DNA from: an uncultured Adlercreutzia sp.
GTDB lineage: Bacteria; Actinomycetota; Coriobacteriia; Coriobacteriales; Eggerthellaceae
Reading direction: 5' to 3'
Length of the DNA stretch: 64,000 bases
Assembly (NCBI RefSeq): GCF_958431955.1
Contig: NZ_CAUASN010000001.1
Coordinates: 124,001-188,000 of the forward strand
Position numbers and translations under genes: made by a program. The notes under the pieces are model-generated. The model was not told where the DNA came from, made no database searches, and saw nothing but the letters and a program-made list of their open reading frames with translations. This document shows positions 40,335-49,239 of this stretch, piece after piece (position 1 is the first letter of the stretch; each line of letters begins with the position of its first letter).

Positions 40335-42014
40335 CTAGCGGCCCTGCTCGCGCTTGAAGCGGTTCACCAGGGCGATGAGCTCCTGGCGCGAGTGCACGTC
40401 GCACTTGCGGTAGATGCCCTTGATGTGGCTGTTCACCGTGCTCTCGGCCACGAACAGGCTCTCGGCGATCTCCTTGGCCGACTTGCTGCGGGCCGCCAGG
40501 CGCAGGGTGTCGGTCTCGCGCTTGGAGAGGCCGAAGGACTCCTGGATGCGGGTGATGGCCGCTTCGTCGGCGGCCATGGTGAAGCAGGGTGGCATGGCCG
40601 CCTCGTTGCCGAGGGGCACTCCTGTCGTCGACGTGCCCGGAGCCGCGCTGCGGGGCGCGGTGGCCGCCCGCTCGCTGGCCCCGACGCCGCGGCCTGCATC
40701 TTCCGTGCGGAGGGAGGCCTTGGTCTGGCCGGCGGCGCCCGTACCGCTCGCTCCTGTCACATCCGAGTCTCCCCGGTCGCTCGCCGGCTGCTGGGAGGCC
40801 ACCATGACGGGGAAGGGAACGGCGGGAGCCTGGGCATGGGCGTTGTAGAGCATGATGGCGAGCACGGCCATGACTACGGCGACCACGAGGAAGGCGAGCG
40901 ATACGGTGATGGCGATGAGGGGCAGCTGCGACACGTCGAACTGCAGCCAGCTGACGCCGCCGAGCACGAGCACGCTGGCCAGGTGGCTCGCTCCCACGAC
41001 GAAGACGAGGAACACCGCCGCGGGCCGCACGATGCCCGCGTGCTTGATCTGGGCGTTGGCGAGCACCACGAGCCAGATGAACAGCTCGGTGATATTGATG
41101 CCGGCGATGGTGGGCAAATTCCCCAAGGGGGTGTCGTCCAAAAGCCCGATGCCCGTAAGCAGAATGGCGCCGATGAGGAACACGGCCACCAGCGAGAAGC
41201 TCAGGAGGTCGGCGTTGCGCTTCAGCTTGCCGTGGGGTCGGTAGAGCACGGCAAGCAGGGCGGCCAGCGCCACGAGGATGACGTAGATGAACACCCGATG
41301 GAAGGGCGGGTAGTCGAAGGCGGCATTGATGGGGTTCAAAAGGCAGCGCGTGGCGGTGGCCAGGTACACGAACACGATGGCCGGCACGAGCAGGTGCAGC
41401 GGAAGCCCCGTGAGCGGGGTGGTGCCCAGGGCGAACTTCCCCTTGGCCGGCGTGCGCAGCACTGCCAGGGCGAGCGCCATGGACACGAGCGGATAGGCGA
41501 TGGAGAACAGCCAGGCGTGCAGCTCGAAGGTGAGGCGCCCCAGGGTTACCAGGGCGAAGACGAGGTAGGAGAGGATGAGGTCGAAGGCGGCCCGCCGCTG
41601 GCTCGCGTAGGCCAGCTGCACGCTCCAGAACATGAAGTAGGTGGGCACGAACACCGCCGCGAAGGCCACGCCCGCCCCCATGAACCAGCGGGCCAGCTCG
41701 TTTCCGAAGTCGCATGCCACGAGCAAGCCCAACCCGGCCGCCCCCATAAGCCCCACGGCCGCCATGGCCCCGGCGTTTGCGAAGAGCCGCTGGGTGAGGC
41801 CCTTGCGGTTCATGAGCACCAGGCCTCCCACCGTCGCCAGCATGACGACCGAGTACAGCAAGTAGAAGCCGTAGGGCGAGAGAGCCCCATCTTTGTGGAA
41901 GGAGAACGTCAGGGGATAGAGCACCTGATTGTGGATGGACGGCCATACCATGGCCATGCCGAGAATGCTCAGCACCTGTTGTTTGCGGGTAGCCCCTGCA
42001 TCGGAAAGCGCCAT
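40335..42014 (-). CDS. LuxR-family regulator with about 12 transmembrane segments (operon 2)
   Basis: 559 residues. The membrane domain (VLSILGMAMVWPSIHNQVLY onward, 12 spans) ends near residue 415. A linker of about 80 Ala/Gly/Thr-rich residues follows, longer than in the other three, then the HTH FGLSKRETDTLRLAARSKSA and AESTVNSHIKGIYRKCDVHS. TATATAGT at about 42050 is a likely -10. It is divergent from operon 2, whose first gene starts 304 bases away, so it is the likely controller of that operon. Confidence 0.87.
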   Translation of the reverse strand: MALSDAGATRKQQVLSILGMAMVWPSIHNQVLYPLTFSFHKDGALSPYGFYLLYSVVMLATVGGLVLMNRKGLTQRLFANAGAMAAVGLMGAAGLGLLVACDFGNELARWFMGAGVAFAAVFVPTYFMFWSVQLAYASQRRAAFDLILSYLVFALVTLGRLTFELHAWLFSIAYPLVSMALALAVLRTPAKGKFALGTTPLTGLPLHLLVPAIVFVYLATATRCLLNPINAAFDYPPFHRVFIYVILVALAALLAVLYRPHGKLKRNADLLSFSLVAVFLIGAILLTGIGLLDDTPLGNLPTIAGINITELFIWLVVLANAQIKHAGIVRPAAVFLVFVVGASHLASVLVLGGVSWLQFDVSQLPLIAITVSLAFLVVAVVMAVLAIMLYNAHAQAPAVPFPVMVASQQPASDRGDSDVTGASGTGAAGQTKASLRTEDAGRGVGASERAATAPRSAAPGTSTTGVPLGNEAAMPPCFTMAADEAAITRIQESFGLSKRETDTLRLAARSKSAKEIAESLFVAESTVNSHIKGIYRKCDVHSRQELIALVNRFKREQGR

Positions 42015-42136
42015 AGCCTGCCGTACCCCCTCGAAGGTATCCTCTCACTATATATATGGAGGCGCCGGGTACACCCCACCCGAAATCGCTCACTCCATAA
42101 TAGTACAAAAACCTCCCCGCCGCCCTCACCTCTTTT

Positions 42137-42247
42137 CTCCCCAATGACCTCCAATGGAGGGAATCGAGCGAAAAAATCTCCCCAAAACCCTCCCCAATTC
42201 CTCCCCAATTCGCTAGGGAACGCCCGCTCAGATTGCGATTCCCCAAC
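42137..42247. promoter_or_regulatory. Repeated CTCCCCAAT motif between LuxR gene and operon 2
   Basis: CTCCCCAAT or a close variant starts at 42137, 42178, 42190, 42201 and about 42239. The middle three are spaced 11-12 bases apart, one helical turn. CCTCC-AAT-GGAGG near 42148 is a symmetric variant. This could be an array of sites for the divergent regulator. Confidence 0.45.
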
Positions 42248-42318
42248 GGGAGGGGAATACCCCGGAAACAGTTTGCGGGAAGATGCACCCATCGCAAGAT
42301 CGATTGAAGGGGTAATGT

Positions 42319-43245
42319 ATGAGTGAGGAGTTGAAGGGGGCCGCCGCAGCTTCGGCAGACGAAGTTCGCGCGAAGCTGGCCGAGCAGTTCCCCGCCATCG
42401 CCCGCATGACCGAGGGCGTGGATTTGGACGATCCGGCCGAGCTTGAGTTCGGTGGCAAGGTAGCCCACCAGATCGGCGCCGACATGTCCGGCGACCACGA
42501 CGAGGAGTCGAAGGCCAAGCCCGACGAACGCGACGAGGCCATGCGCGCGGCCGCCCGTCCCCTGGACTGGCGCGCCAAGCTCGCCGAGATGGATCACGAT
42601 GCCCGCGTGGCGGCCACCGTGGAGTGCCTCGGGCGCAAGAACAATCAGAAGGAAATACTCTACGACTTGCTCGTCTTCTGCCAGACCGAGCGCGGCGAGG
42701 CTGAGACCGAGGCCTTCTTAGAGGCCCACAAGCAGTTCGCCGACGGCTATCACTCCGCTCAGAAGTACCTGTACTTCATGGAGCGCACCGGCGCCATCGA
42801 GGAGCGCGAGTACGACTCCGACGGCGTGCTCATCACCGACGAGATGCGCGACGAGCTGCGCGCGATGGGCGCTCCCGAGGAGGAGATCGAGGATATGGCC
42901 GTGGAATGGCGCTTCCTCACCACTGAGGCGGGCAACGAGGCCATCGCTCAGTTCGATCCGGCCGACCGCACCCGCGAGATGCTCGCGTCCCAGAAGGAGT
43001 CGAGGCATCCCACCTTCAAGCGTCTTCTTACCTTCTGCAGCGAGCAGCCCCGCTCGCTCGACGAGATCACCACCTTCTTGGCCAACGACCCCGGGCTGGA
43101 GACGGATCCCCGCACCGGTGTCATGCGCATGCAGCCAAGTGCCTATATCGGAAAGCTCGACCAAGCAGGCGCCCTGACTTGGGAAGGTGGCTGGAAAACC
43201 ACACCAGGGGGGATGGAGGTGCTCGAGACACTGAATTTCGATTGA
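42319..43245 (+). CDS. Tandem winged-helix-like protein heading molybdenum-enzyme operon 2, unknown family
   Basis: 308 residues, paralogue of the 24233 product. Shared signatures are RKNNQKEILYDLLVFCQTER against RLNRQEIFRRTLEFCRDRRE, FLTTEAGNEAIAQF against VLETTEAGRAIAEE, and a last unit YIGKLDQAGALTWEGGWKTT against FVNNMEKAGGLVWSEGRWNI. The N-terminal ~80 residues are acidic and diverged. It has no signal or span. The conserved first position in both operons argues for a role tied to the enzyme, either regulatory or in assembly. GAAGGGG precedes ATG only weakly. Confidence 0.7.
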   Translation: MSEELKGAAAASADEVRAKLAEQFPAIARMTEGVDLDDPAELEFGGKVAHQIGADMSGDHDEESKAKPDERDEAMRAAARPLDWRAKLAEMDHDARVAATVECLGRKNNQKEILYDLLVFCQTERGEAETEAFLEAHKQFADGYHSAQKYLYFMERTGAIEEREYDSDGVLITDEMRDELRAMGAPEEEIEDMAVEWRFLTTEAGNEAIAQFDPADRTREMLASQKESRHPTFKRLLTFCSEQPRSLDEITTFLANDPGLETDPRTGVMRMQPSAYIGKLDQAGALTWEGGWKTTPGGMEVLETLNFD

Positions 43246-43281
43246 ACTTGAGAGAGTAAGGGAATGAAAGGAGTAAGGAAC

Positions 43282-46170
43282 ATGGCATTTGCCCAAACAA
43301 CCCGTCGCGGTTTCCTGAAGCTGGCCGCCCTGGCCGGCGCCGCGAGTGCCGTCGGGCTCGGCGTTGAGACCAACCTTCTCGCCACCGAGAAGGCCTACGC
43401 CGAGGAAGAGGTCATCAAGCAGAAGACCTTCTGCCGTTCGTGCCCGCGTGCCTGCGGCGTCATTGCCCACATCAAGAACGGGCGCGTAATCAAGCTCGAG
43501 GGCAACCCCGACGACATCTTCTCCGCGGGCGGCATGTGCGCCAAGGGCCAGTCGGCCATCCAGGCGCTCTACCACCCCAACCGCACCAAGTACCCCATGA
43601 AGCGCGTGGGCGAGCGCGGTGTGGACAACACCTGGGAGCGCATCTCCTGGGACGAGGCCATCGACATGATCGCCAAGGCCATGGCCGACATGCGCGACAA
43701 GTACGGCCGCAACGGCCTTCTGGAGACCACCGGTGGCGGCGGCAACCCCCGCATCATCGACTCCATCGCCTTCCGCGACTACTGGGGAGCCGGCAACGTG
43801 TACGAGCCCGGCGCGGCCCAGTGCGCCATGCCCCGTACCTTCATCCAGAAGCAGATGGACGGCTGGCTGGGCTTCACCTCCATCGGCGACCAGCAGTGCA
43901 TCGGCTGCTTCAACCCGAACTGGGATCTGGATGTGTTCGTGCAGATGGGCGGCGGCGGTGCGGCCTCCTCGTCCACCATTACGGCCCGCTTCTGGAACGA
44001 GCTGCGCGACCGCGGCTGCAAGTTCATCAACGTCGACCCGCGCTTCACCCACGACTCGGCTCGCGCCGATCTGTGGATCCCCATCCGCGGCGGCACAGAC
44101 GTGGCGGCCATGATGTACTGGATCAACTACATCTTCCAGACCAAGTCCTACGACGAGAAGTTCCTCAAGGAATGGTCGAACCTGCCCTTCCTCGTGGACG
44201 TGACCGACAAGTCCACCTGCCCCTTCGGCGCCAAGGAAGAGCTCGGCCAGCTGCTGCGCGCGAGCCAGGTGCAGGGGCTCGACATGTCCCGCGGCGAGAC
44301 CTATGTGTACTTCGACGAGAAGACCGGCAAGGTGGAGCGCGCCTTCGCCATGGGCCCGGACACCGAGGCCAACTACAACCCGCAGCTGTTCGGCACCGTG
44401 GAGGTGACCTACGCCGACGGCCAGGTGCGCACCTGCAAGACGGCCGGTCAGCTGCTCATGGAGTCGGTGGCCGACATGACCCTGGAGAAGGCCGCGGAGA
44501 TCTGCTGGGTCGACGCGAGCCTGCTCGAGACCGCCGCGCAGTGGATCGCCGAGTCCACGAAGTTCGGCGGCGTGGGCAACGGCGTGTCCCACGACCAGAA
44601 CATCCAGTCGGCCGAGGCCGCCATGTGCACCACGCTGATCAACCAGCTGAAGGGCACCACCCAGCAGCCCGGCGCCAACGCCTCGGGCGGCCGCTTCAAG
44701 GGCGAGTACGAGACCGGCCGCGAGCGCGGGCGCTTCACCTACTCCATGTCCTACGACGGCCGCGGCTACTTCAATCCGAACGTGGACGACGACGGCAACC
44801 CGCGCGGCCCCTACATCGAGCTGCCCGCCGTGGTCGAGCGCTTGGGCTACATCGAGCACAAGGGCCTGGGCGACTGGAAGCACTCCCAGATCCCGGCGGT
44901 GTACGACGCCATCATGACCGGCGAGCCCTACCAGCCCCGCGTGTGGTACGAGCGCTCCGGCAACAAGATGGTCACCCTGGCCGACTCCTCTTCCTGGATT
45001 AAGGCCTTCCCGAAGCTCGACTTCATCAGCCACACCTACATGTACCCCACCTCGTTCACCTTCGAGGCCGCCGACCTCATCCTGCCGGCCACCGAGTGGC
45101 TCGAGATGGACTACGCGCCGGGCGCCCACGGCGACTGCAACGGCTTCATCGTGGCCTGCGCGCTGACCTATGAGCACGTGGACGACCGCCTCATCTACGG
45201 CACCATCTTCAAGCAGCTGGCCGACAAGTACGACGACCCCTATGCCAACAACGTGTACTACGTCGACAAGGAGTACTACACCATCCGCGAGCGCGACCAG
45301 TACCTGGCCGACATCGCCATCAAGGGCATGACCTGGGAAGAGACCAAGGCCGTCAACGGCTGGCGCAACTCCACTGCCGAGGAGTTCTGGGCGGGCTACG
45401 ACAAGGCCCTCAACCAGCACCTCATCGTGGACGACGAGGGCATCTACCAGGGCATGGGCTACAAGGGCCTCGACTACACCACCTGGGCCGAGGACATCGA
45501 GGACAACCCGCGCAAGAACCAGATGTACATGGATCGTCTGCTGTACATCTGCCGTCACGGCGACGACCCGGCCGGCGAGCTGCCGCCCGCGACCGAGGAC
45601 TACTCCACCGTGCCGTTCTACGTGGAGCCCGCCGACTTCCGCGAGGACGACATCCGCGAGAAGTACCCGCTCATCTGCTCCAACGGACGTCTGCCCTACT
45701 TCCACCACTCCACGCTGCGCAACATCCCGTATCTGCGCGAGACCTACCCGGTCCCCGAGATCTGGATCAGCCCCGAGGCGGCTGCCGAGCGCGGCATCGA
45801 GCAGGGCGACTGGGTGAAGGTCACCTCCAAGCGCTGCGAGGAGAACGAGGTCATCGCCGACGGCATCCGCGCCAAGGCCTTCGTGACCGAGGGCATCAAC
45901 CCCGGCTGCTGCTACATGGAGCGCTTCTGGAACCCCGAGTTCTTGGAAGAGGGCCAGGATGCCCGCAAGTCGTGGACGGTCTGCAACTACAACGTGCTGT
46001 CCCGCCGCGCGGCCCCGCACAACCCGGTTATGGGTACCTACAACCTGCGTTCGATCAACGTTCAGGTCGAGAAATCGACCCGCCCCGAGGGCGTGTGGTA
46101 CGACGCCAAGGACTTCGAGCCCTGGATGCCCCAGCCCTGCGATAACACTGAAGGAGGCTATGTAGCATGA
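43282..46170 (+). CDS. Molybdopterin oxidoreductase catalytic subunit, DmsA-like (operon 2)
   Basis: 962 residues, paralogous to the 25232 product but clearly diverged. Tat signal TTRRGFLKLAALAG with cleavage near AYAEE. FeS ligands C51, C54, C58 and C86 (FCRSCPRAC, GGMCAKGQS). Molybdopterin segments include WDEAIDMIAKAM, DVFVQMGGGG, FINVDPRFTHDSARADLW, IRGGTDVAAM and, near the end, YPLICSNGRLPYFHH and RGIEQGDWVKV. ATG 43282 is preferred over 43264 because GGAG sits 9 bases before it. The gene overlaps the B gene by 4 bases. The substrate is unknown. Confidence 0.9.
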   Translation: MAFAQTTRRGFLKLAALAGAASAVGLGVETNLLATEKAYAEEEVIKQKTFCRSCPRACGVIAHIKNGRVIKLEGNPDDIFSAGGMCAKGQSAIQALYHPNRTKYPMKRVGERGVDNTWERISWDEAIDMIAKAMADMRDKYGRNGLLETTGGGGNPRIIDSIAFRDYWGAGNVYEPGAAQCAMPRTFIQKQMDGWLGFTSIGDQQCIGCFNPNWDLDVFVQMGGGGAASSSTITARFWNELRDRGCKFINVDPRFTHDSARADLWIPIRGGTDVAAMMYWINYIFQTKSYDEKFLKEWSNLPFLVDVTDKSTCPFGAKEELGQLLRASQVQGLDMSRGETYVYFDEKTGKVERAFAMGPDTEANYNPQLFGTVEVTYADGQVRTCKTAGQLLMESVADMTLEKAAEICWVDASLLETAAQWIAESTKFGGVGNGVSHDQNIQSAEAAMCTTLINQLKGTTQQPGANASGGRFKGEYETGRERGRFTYSMSYDGRGYFNPNVDDDGNPRGPYIELPAVVERLGYIEHKGLGDWKHSQIPAVYDAIMTGEPYQPRVWYERSGNKMVTLADSSSWIKAFPKLDFISHTYMYPTSFTFEAADLILPATEWLEMDYAPGAHGDCNGFIVACALTYEHVDDRLIYGTIFKQLADKYDDPYANNVYYVDKEYYTIRERDQYLADIAIKGMTWEETKAVNGWRNSTAEEFWAGYDKALNQHLIVDDEGIYQGMGYKGLDYTTWAEDIEDNPRKNQMYMDRLLYICRHGDDPAGELPPATEDYSTVPFYVEPADFREDDIREKYPLICSNGRLPYFHHSTLRNIPYLRETYPVPEIWISPEAAAERGIEQGDWVKVTSKRCEENEVIADGIRAKAFVTEGINPGCCYMERFWNPEFLEEGQDARKSWTVCNYNVLSRRAAPHNPVMGTYNLRSINVQVEKSTRPEGVWYDAKDFEPWMPQPCDNTEGGYVA

Positions 46171-46778
46171 CACGTTACGCAATCGTGGTCGACGTAGACC
46201 ACTGCACCGGCTGCAAGGGTTGCGAGATCGCCTGCAAGAACGAGAACAGCATCCCGCTGGGCGAGCGCTGGAACCGCCTGCTTCTGTGCGGCCCCTACGG
46301 CGAGTACCCCAACCTGCAGCAGTACTACCTGCCCACCCACTGCCAGCAGTGCAAGAACGCTCCCTGCGTGCACGTGTGCCCCACCGGCGCCTCCTACCGC
46401 GACCCCGAGACCGACATCGTGCTCGTGGACAAGGAGAAGTGCATCGGCTGCAAGTACTGCATGATGGCCTGCCCCTACGGCGTGCGCGCCTGGAACGAGG
46501 AGGAGCGCGTGGTGGAGAAGTGCACCATGTGCCAGCACCTCACCTCCGCCGGCGAGCTGCCCCACTGCGTGAAGGTGTGCTCGGTCCAGTGCCGCTTCTA
46601 CGGTGACCTGGACGATCCCGAGTCGGATGCCTCGAAGGCCATCGCCGCCAAGCCCGAGGCCGCCCACAAGCTGGCCGACATGGGCAACGATCCCAGTACG
46701 GTGTACCTCCTGTCGGACAAGTACTGCACCTGGCGCGAGAACGCCGACGACTGGCATGACATCACGAACTACGACTAA
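46167..46778 (+). CDS. DmsB-like four-cluster ferredoxin subunit (operon 2)
   Basis: 203 residues with CTGCKGCEIAC, CQQCKNAPCVHVCPTG, CIGCKYCMMACPYGVR and CTMCQHL...CVKVC: four cysteine groups as in DmsB/NrfC. It starts with ATGA overlapping the A stop, a sign of coupled translation. It links the membrane anchor to the catalytic subunit. It differs from the operon 1 copy mainly in the loop before the last cluster. Confidence 0.92.
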   Translation: MTRYAIVVDVDHCTGCKGCEIACKNENSIPLGERWNRLLLCGPYGEYPNLQQYYLPTHCQQCKNAPCVHVCPTGASYRDPETDIVLVDKEKCIGCKYCMMACPYGVRAWNEEERVVEKCTMCQHLTSAGELPHCVKVCSVQCRFYGDLDDPESDASKAIAAKPEAAHKLADMGNDPSTVYLLSDKYCTWRENADDWHDITNYD

Positions 46779-46790
46779 GGAGCAAGACGT

Positions 46791-47582
46791 ATGGATATTC
46801 AATGGCCTCTGGTTCTGTTTACCCTCTTTAGCTCCATGGGCGGCTGCCTGTTCGTGTTCGTCGGCATCAACGAGTTCACGAAGAAGTCCGAGGTAAGCGG
46901 CTTTGTGCCGGGCCTCGTGGCGGGCATCCTCGCCATCGTGGGCGGCCTGTGCTCGGTGTTCCACCTCGAGCATGTGGAGCGCATCATGAACGCGCTTTCG
47001 CGCCCCACCTCCGGCATCTTCGTGGAGGCGGTGCTCATCGGCTGCTTGGTCGTGTGCGTGGCGGTGTACCTCATCTGCCTGAAGCGCGAGGCCCAGGCGG
47101 GCGTGAAGGCCTTCGCGGTGCTCGGCATCATCTTCGGCATCGCCCTGTCGTTCATGGCCGGCCACTCCTACATCATGGAGGCGGTCAGCACGTGGTCGAC
47201 CGAGCTTTTGCCGCTGGGCTACCTGCTGACGGCCCTGCCCATGGGCGCGGGCCTGTACTGGGCGCTCGCCTGCAAGACCGAGGAGTCGGGCAAGTTCATG
47301 GCCATGGCGACCCTCATCTGCGGTGCGCTCGGCCTCATCGGCGCCCTGGCCTATGCCGGTGCCGTGGACGCCTTCGCCGGCGAGTCCCTCATGGTCGCCG
47401 TGGGCTCCCTGGTGTTCGCCGGGGTCGTGCCCATCGTGTGCGGCGTCATCGGCTTGAAGGCCCCCAAGGAGGCCTACGGCTGGGTGGCCTTCGCCGGTGC
47501 CACCATCGGTGCGTGCCTGTTCCGCGTCCTCATGTGGACCCTGCACACCACCGCGTTCGGCTTCTTCGGCCAGAACTTCTAG
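46791..47582 (+). CDS. DmsC-like membrane anchor (operon 2)
   Basis: 263 residues, eight spans. It opens DIQWPLVLFTLFSSMGGCLF and has FVEAVLIGCLVVCVAVYLIC and the GHSYIMEAVSTWSTELLPLGY loop, matching the operon 1 copy. It anchors the complex and oxidises menaquinol. The start follows a purine-rich AAGGAGC. Confidence 0.88.
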   Translation: MDIQWPLVLFTLFSSMGGCLFVFVGINEFTKKSEVSGFVPGLVAGILAIVGGLCSVFHLEHVERIMNALSRPTSGIFVEAVLIGCLVVCVAVYLICLKREAQAGVKAFAVLGIIFGIALSFMAGHSYIMEAVSTWSTELLPLGYLLTALPMGAGLYWALACKTEESGKFMAMATLICGALGLIGALAYAGAVDAFAGESLMVAVGSLVFAGVVPIVCGVIGLKAPKEAYGWVAFAGATIGACLFRVLMWTLHTTAFGFFGQNF

Positions 47583-47879
47583 GGTAGAAAGCCGGCCGCT
47601 CTCCGGGGCGGCCGGCACCCTTCCCCGCTTCCTCCCGTGCTCCGCACGGCGCAGGAGGCTCCTTGACAATCGCTGTGTATCCCCATGCCAGAAGCTGGGC
47701 GCCTGTCGTTCCTTGCTTTTGCCCTGAACCTGGGCCTGTCCTCCTTCCGGCCCTCCCTCCCCCTCTGTTTGCGCGGGAGGCGCCCGTTCCCCTCTTCTGG
47801 CATCGGGATGGACAAGCGAGCCATCGCCTTTGGCGCATTCGGCGCTAGAGGCACCTTTGAAACGATAGGGGTGATCGTT
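47583..47879. other. Hairpin and possible internal promoter between DmsC-like and TorD-like genes (operon 2)
   Basis: GCCGGCCGC/GCGGCCGGC forms a strong hairpin right after the C gene stop, with no T-run. TTGACA at 47663-47668 could be a -35 for the downstream genes, but no good -10 is seen. No gene occupies the gap. Confidence 0.4.
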
Positions 47880-48608
47880 GTGGAACAGAAGACGATGGAT
47901 GCGGCTTTGGAGCCAACGGAGGCCGAGATCCTCGGCGCCGACGAGGTGCGCGCGCTCATGGAGATGCGCGAGGGCGTGTACCGCCTGTTCTCGTCGCTGT
48001 ACTTCAAGGAGCTGACCGAAGACCAGATCCGCTTTCTCCACGATGCCGATCTGGACGGCTTCGAGGAGATGAGCGAGACCATGGCCGAGGGCGCGAGGAA
48101 CATCAAGCGCGCCGTGCGGCGCATCAACTCGGGCACCCGCGAGGATCTGGCGGTGGATTACGCCCACACCTTCCTGGGCGCGGGCACGACCAAAGGCGAG
48201 AGCCGCGCGTGCCCTTACGAGAGCGTGTTCACCTCGCGCGACGGGCTCATCATGCAGGAGGCGCGCGACGACGTGTACCGCTATATGCTGAACGAGCACT
48301 TGGAGCCCAATGCCAACCTGCGTATTCCCGACGATCACCTGGCCTTCGTGTTCGAGTTCATGGCCAATTTGTGCGTGCGCTTCAACGAGGCGGTCGCCGC
48401 GGGCGACGCGTCCGAGGCCCGGCGCATCTACGAGGTGCAGCGCGAGTTTTTCGAGAAGCACATCTACAGCTGGATCGGCCGTCTGTGCGACGCCATCGAG
48501 GGCTGCTGCCGCACGTCGTTCTACCGCGGCGTGTCGCAGATGACCCGCGGGTTCGTGGAGGCCGATCACGAGATTCTGGCCGATATGGATGCGGCGGTGG
48601 CCGCTTAG
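47880..48608 (+). CDS. TorD-like molybdoenzyme chaperone (operon 2)
   Basis: 242 residues from GTG 47880 (AGGGGTGA ahead); ATG 47895 and an upstream ATG at 47808 are alternatives. Family signs are VYRLFSSLYFKELTEDQIRF, VDYAHTFLGAG, CPYESVFTSRDGLIMQEARD and the D-H-L motif PDDHLAFVFEFMANLCV. It holds the Tat-tagged A subunit during cofactor insertion. It is separated from the A-B-C genes by a 300-base gap containing a strong hairpin, unlike the operon 1 copy. Confidence 0.87.
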   Translation: MEQKTMDAALEPTEAEILGADEVRALMEMREGVYRLFSSLYFKELTEDQIRFLHDADLDGFEEMSETMAEGARNIKRAVRRINSGTREDLAVDYAHTFLGAGTTKGESRACPYESVFTSRDGLIMQEARDDVYRYMLNEHLEPNANLRIPDDHLAFVFEFMANLCVRFNEAVAAGDASEARRIYEVQREFFEKHIYSWIGRLCDAIEGCCRTSFYRGVSQMTRGFVEADHEILADMDAAVAA

Positions 48609-48653
48609 GGCCGTGCGCGCTGGCTTCGAGACGAGAGATTGAGGCGAGGACAA

Positions 48654-49238
48654 GTGGAGGCACATCAGACAAGGCGCGAGTTCGTAGTGGGGGCTTGCTG
48701 CGCGGCGGGGCTCGTAGCGCTTGGCGGCGTCACCCGGGCCTATGCGAGCGACGGCGAGCTTCTGCGACCGCCGGGCGGCCAGGACGAGGAGCGTCTGCGG
48801 GCACTGTGCGTGAAGTGCGACCGCTGCCGCTCGGTCTGCCCGCAGCATTGCGTGGAGCCGGTGTCGGTGACCGAGGGCTTCCTGGAGGCCCGCACCCCCA
48901 AGCTGAACTTCCACCGGGGGTACTGCGATTTTTGCGACAAGTGCATCGAGGCCTGCCCCACGGGCGCGCTTCGGGCCTTCGACCCGGCCGTCGACAAGAT
49001 CGGCGTGGCCGTGGTGGATACCGGAAAGTGCATCGCCTACAGCGGGCGCACCTGCGTGGTGTGCCAGAACTCCTGCCAGTTCGAGGCGCTCTCCTTCGAC
49101 GAGGCGGGGCATCCCGTCATCGACGAGGGGGCGTGCAACGGCTGCGGCGAGTGCGTCATGGCGTGCAACGTGAATGTCAATCGTGCGTTCGACGGCTCGT
49201 TCGATCGGGCCATCGAAGTGCGCTCGATGGGGGTGTAG
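48654..49238 (+). CDS. NapG-like periplasmic ferredoxin, Tat-exported (operon 2)
   Basis: 194 residues from GTG 48654 (GGCGAGGAC ahead); an in-frame TTG at 48639 is also open. Tat signal QTRREFVVGACCAAGLVALG, then LLRPPGGQDEERLRALCVKC. Four clusters: CVKCDRCRSVC, CDFCDKCIEAC, CIAYSGRTCVVCQNSC and CNGCGECVMAC. It is the paralogue of the 30416 product and ends 2 bases before the NapH-like gene. Confidence 0.87.
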   Translation: MEAHQTRREFVVGACCAAGLVALGGVTRAYASDGELLRPPGGQDEERLRALCVKCDRCRSVCPQHCVEPVSVTEGFLEARTPKLNFHRGYCDFCDKCIEACPTGALRAFDPAVDKIGVAVVDTGKCIAYSGRTCVVCQNSCQFEALSFDEAGHPVIDEGACNGCGECVMACNVNVNRAFDGSFDRAIEVRSMGV

Positions 49239-49239
49239 C

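Noticed and set aside
40173..42326. A 717-codon plus-strand frame opposite the LuxR-type gene at 40335-42014.
   Set aside because: It is charged and Gly/His/Arg-rich with no domain; the opposite strand has 12 spans and a LuxR HTH.
42718..46182. A 1154-codon antisense frame over the DmsA-like gene of operon 2.
   Set aside because: Third-position GC bias keeps the frame open; the sense strand has clear Tat, FeS and molybdopterin motifs.
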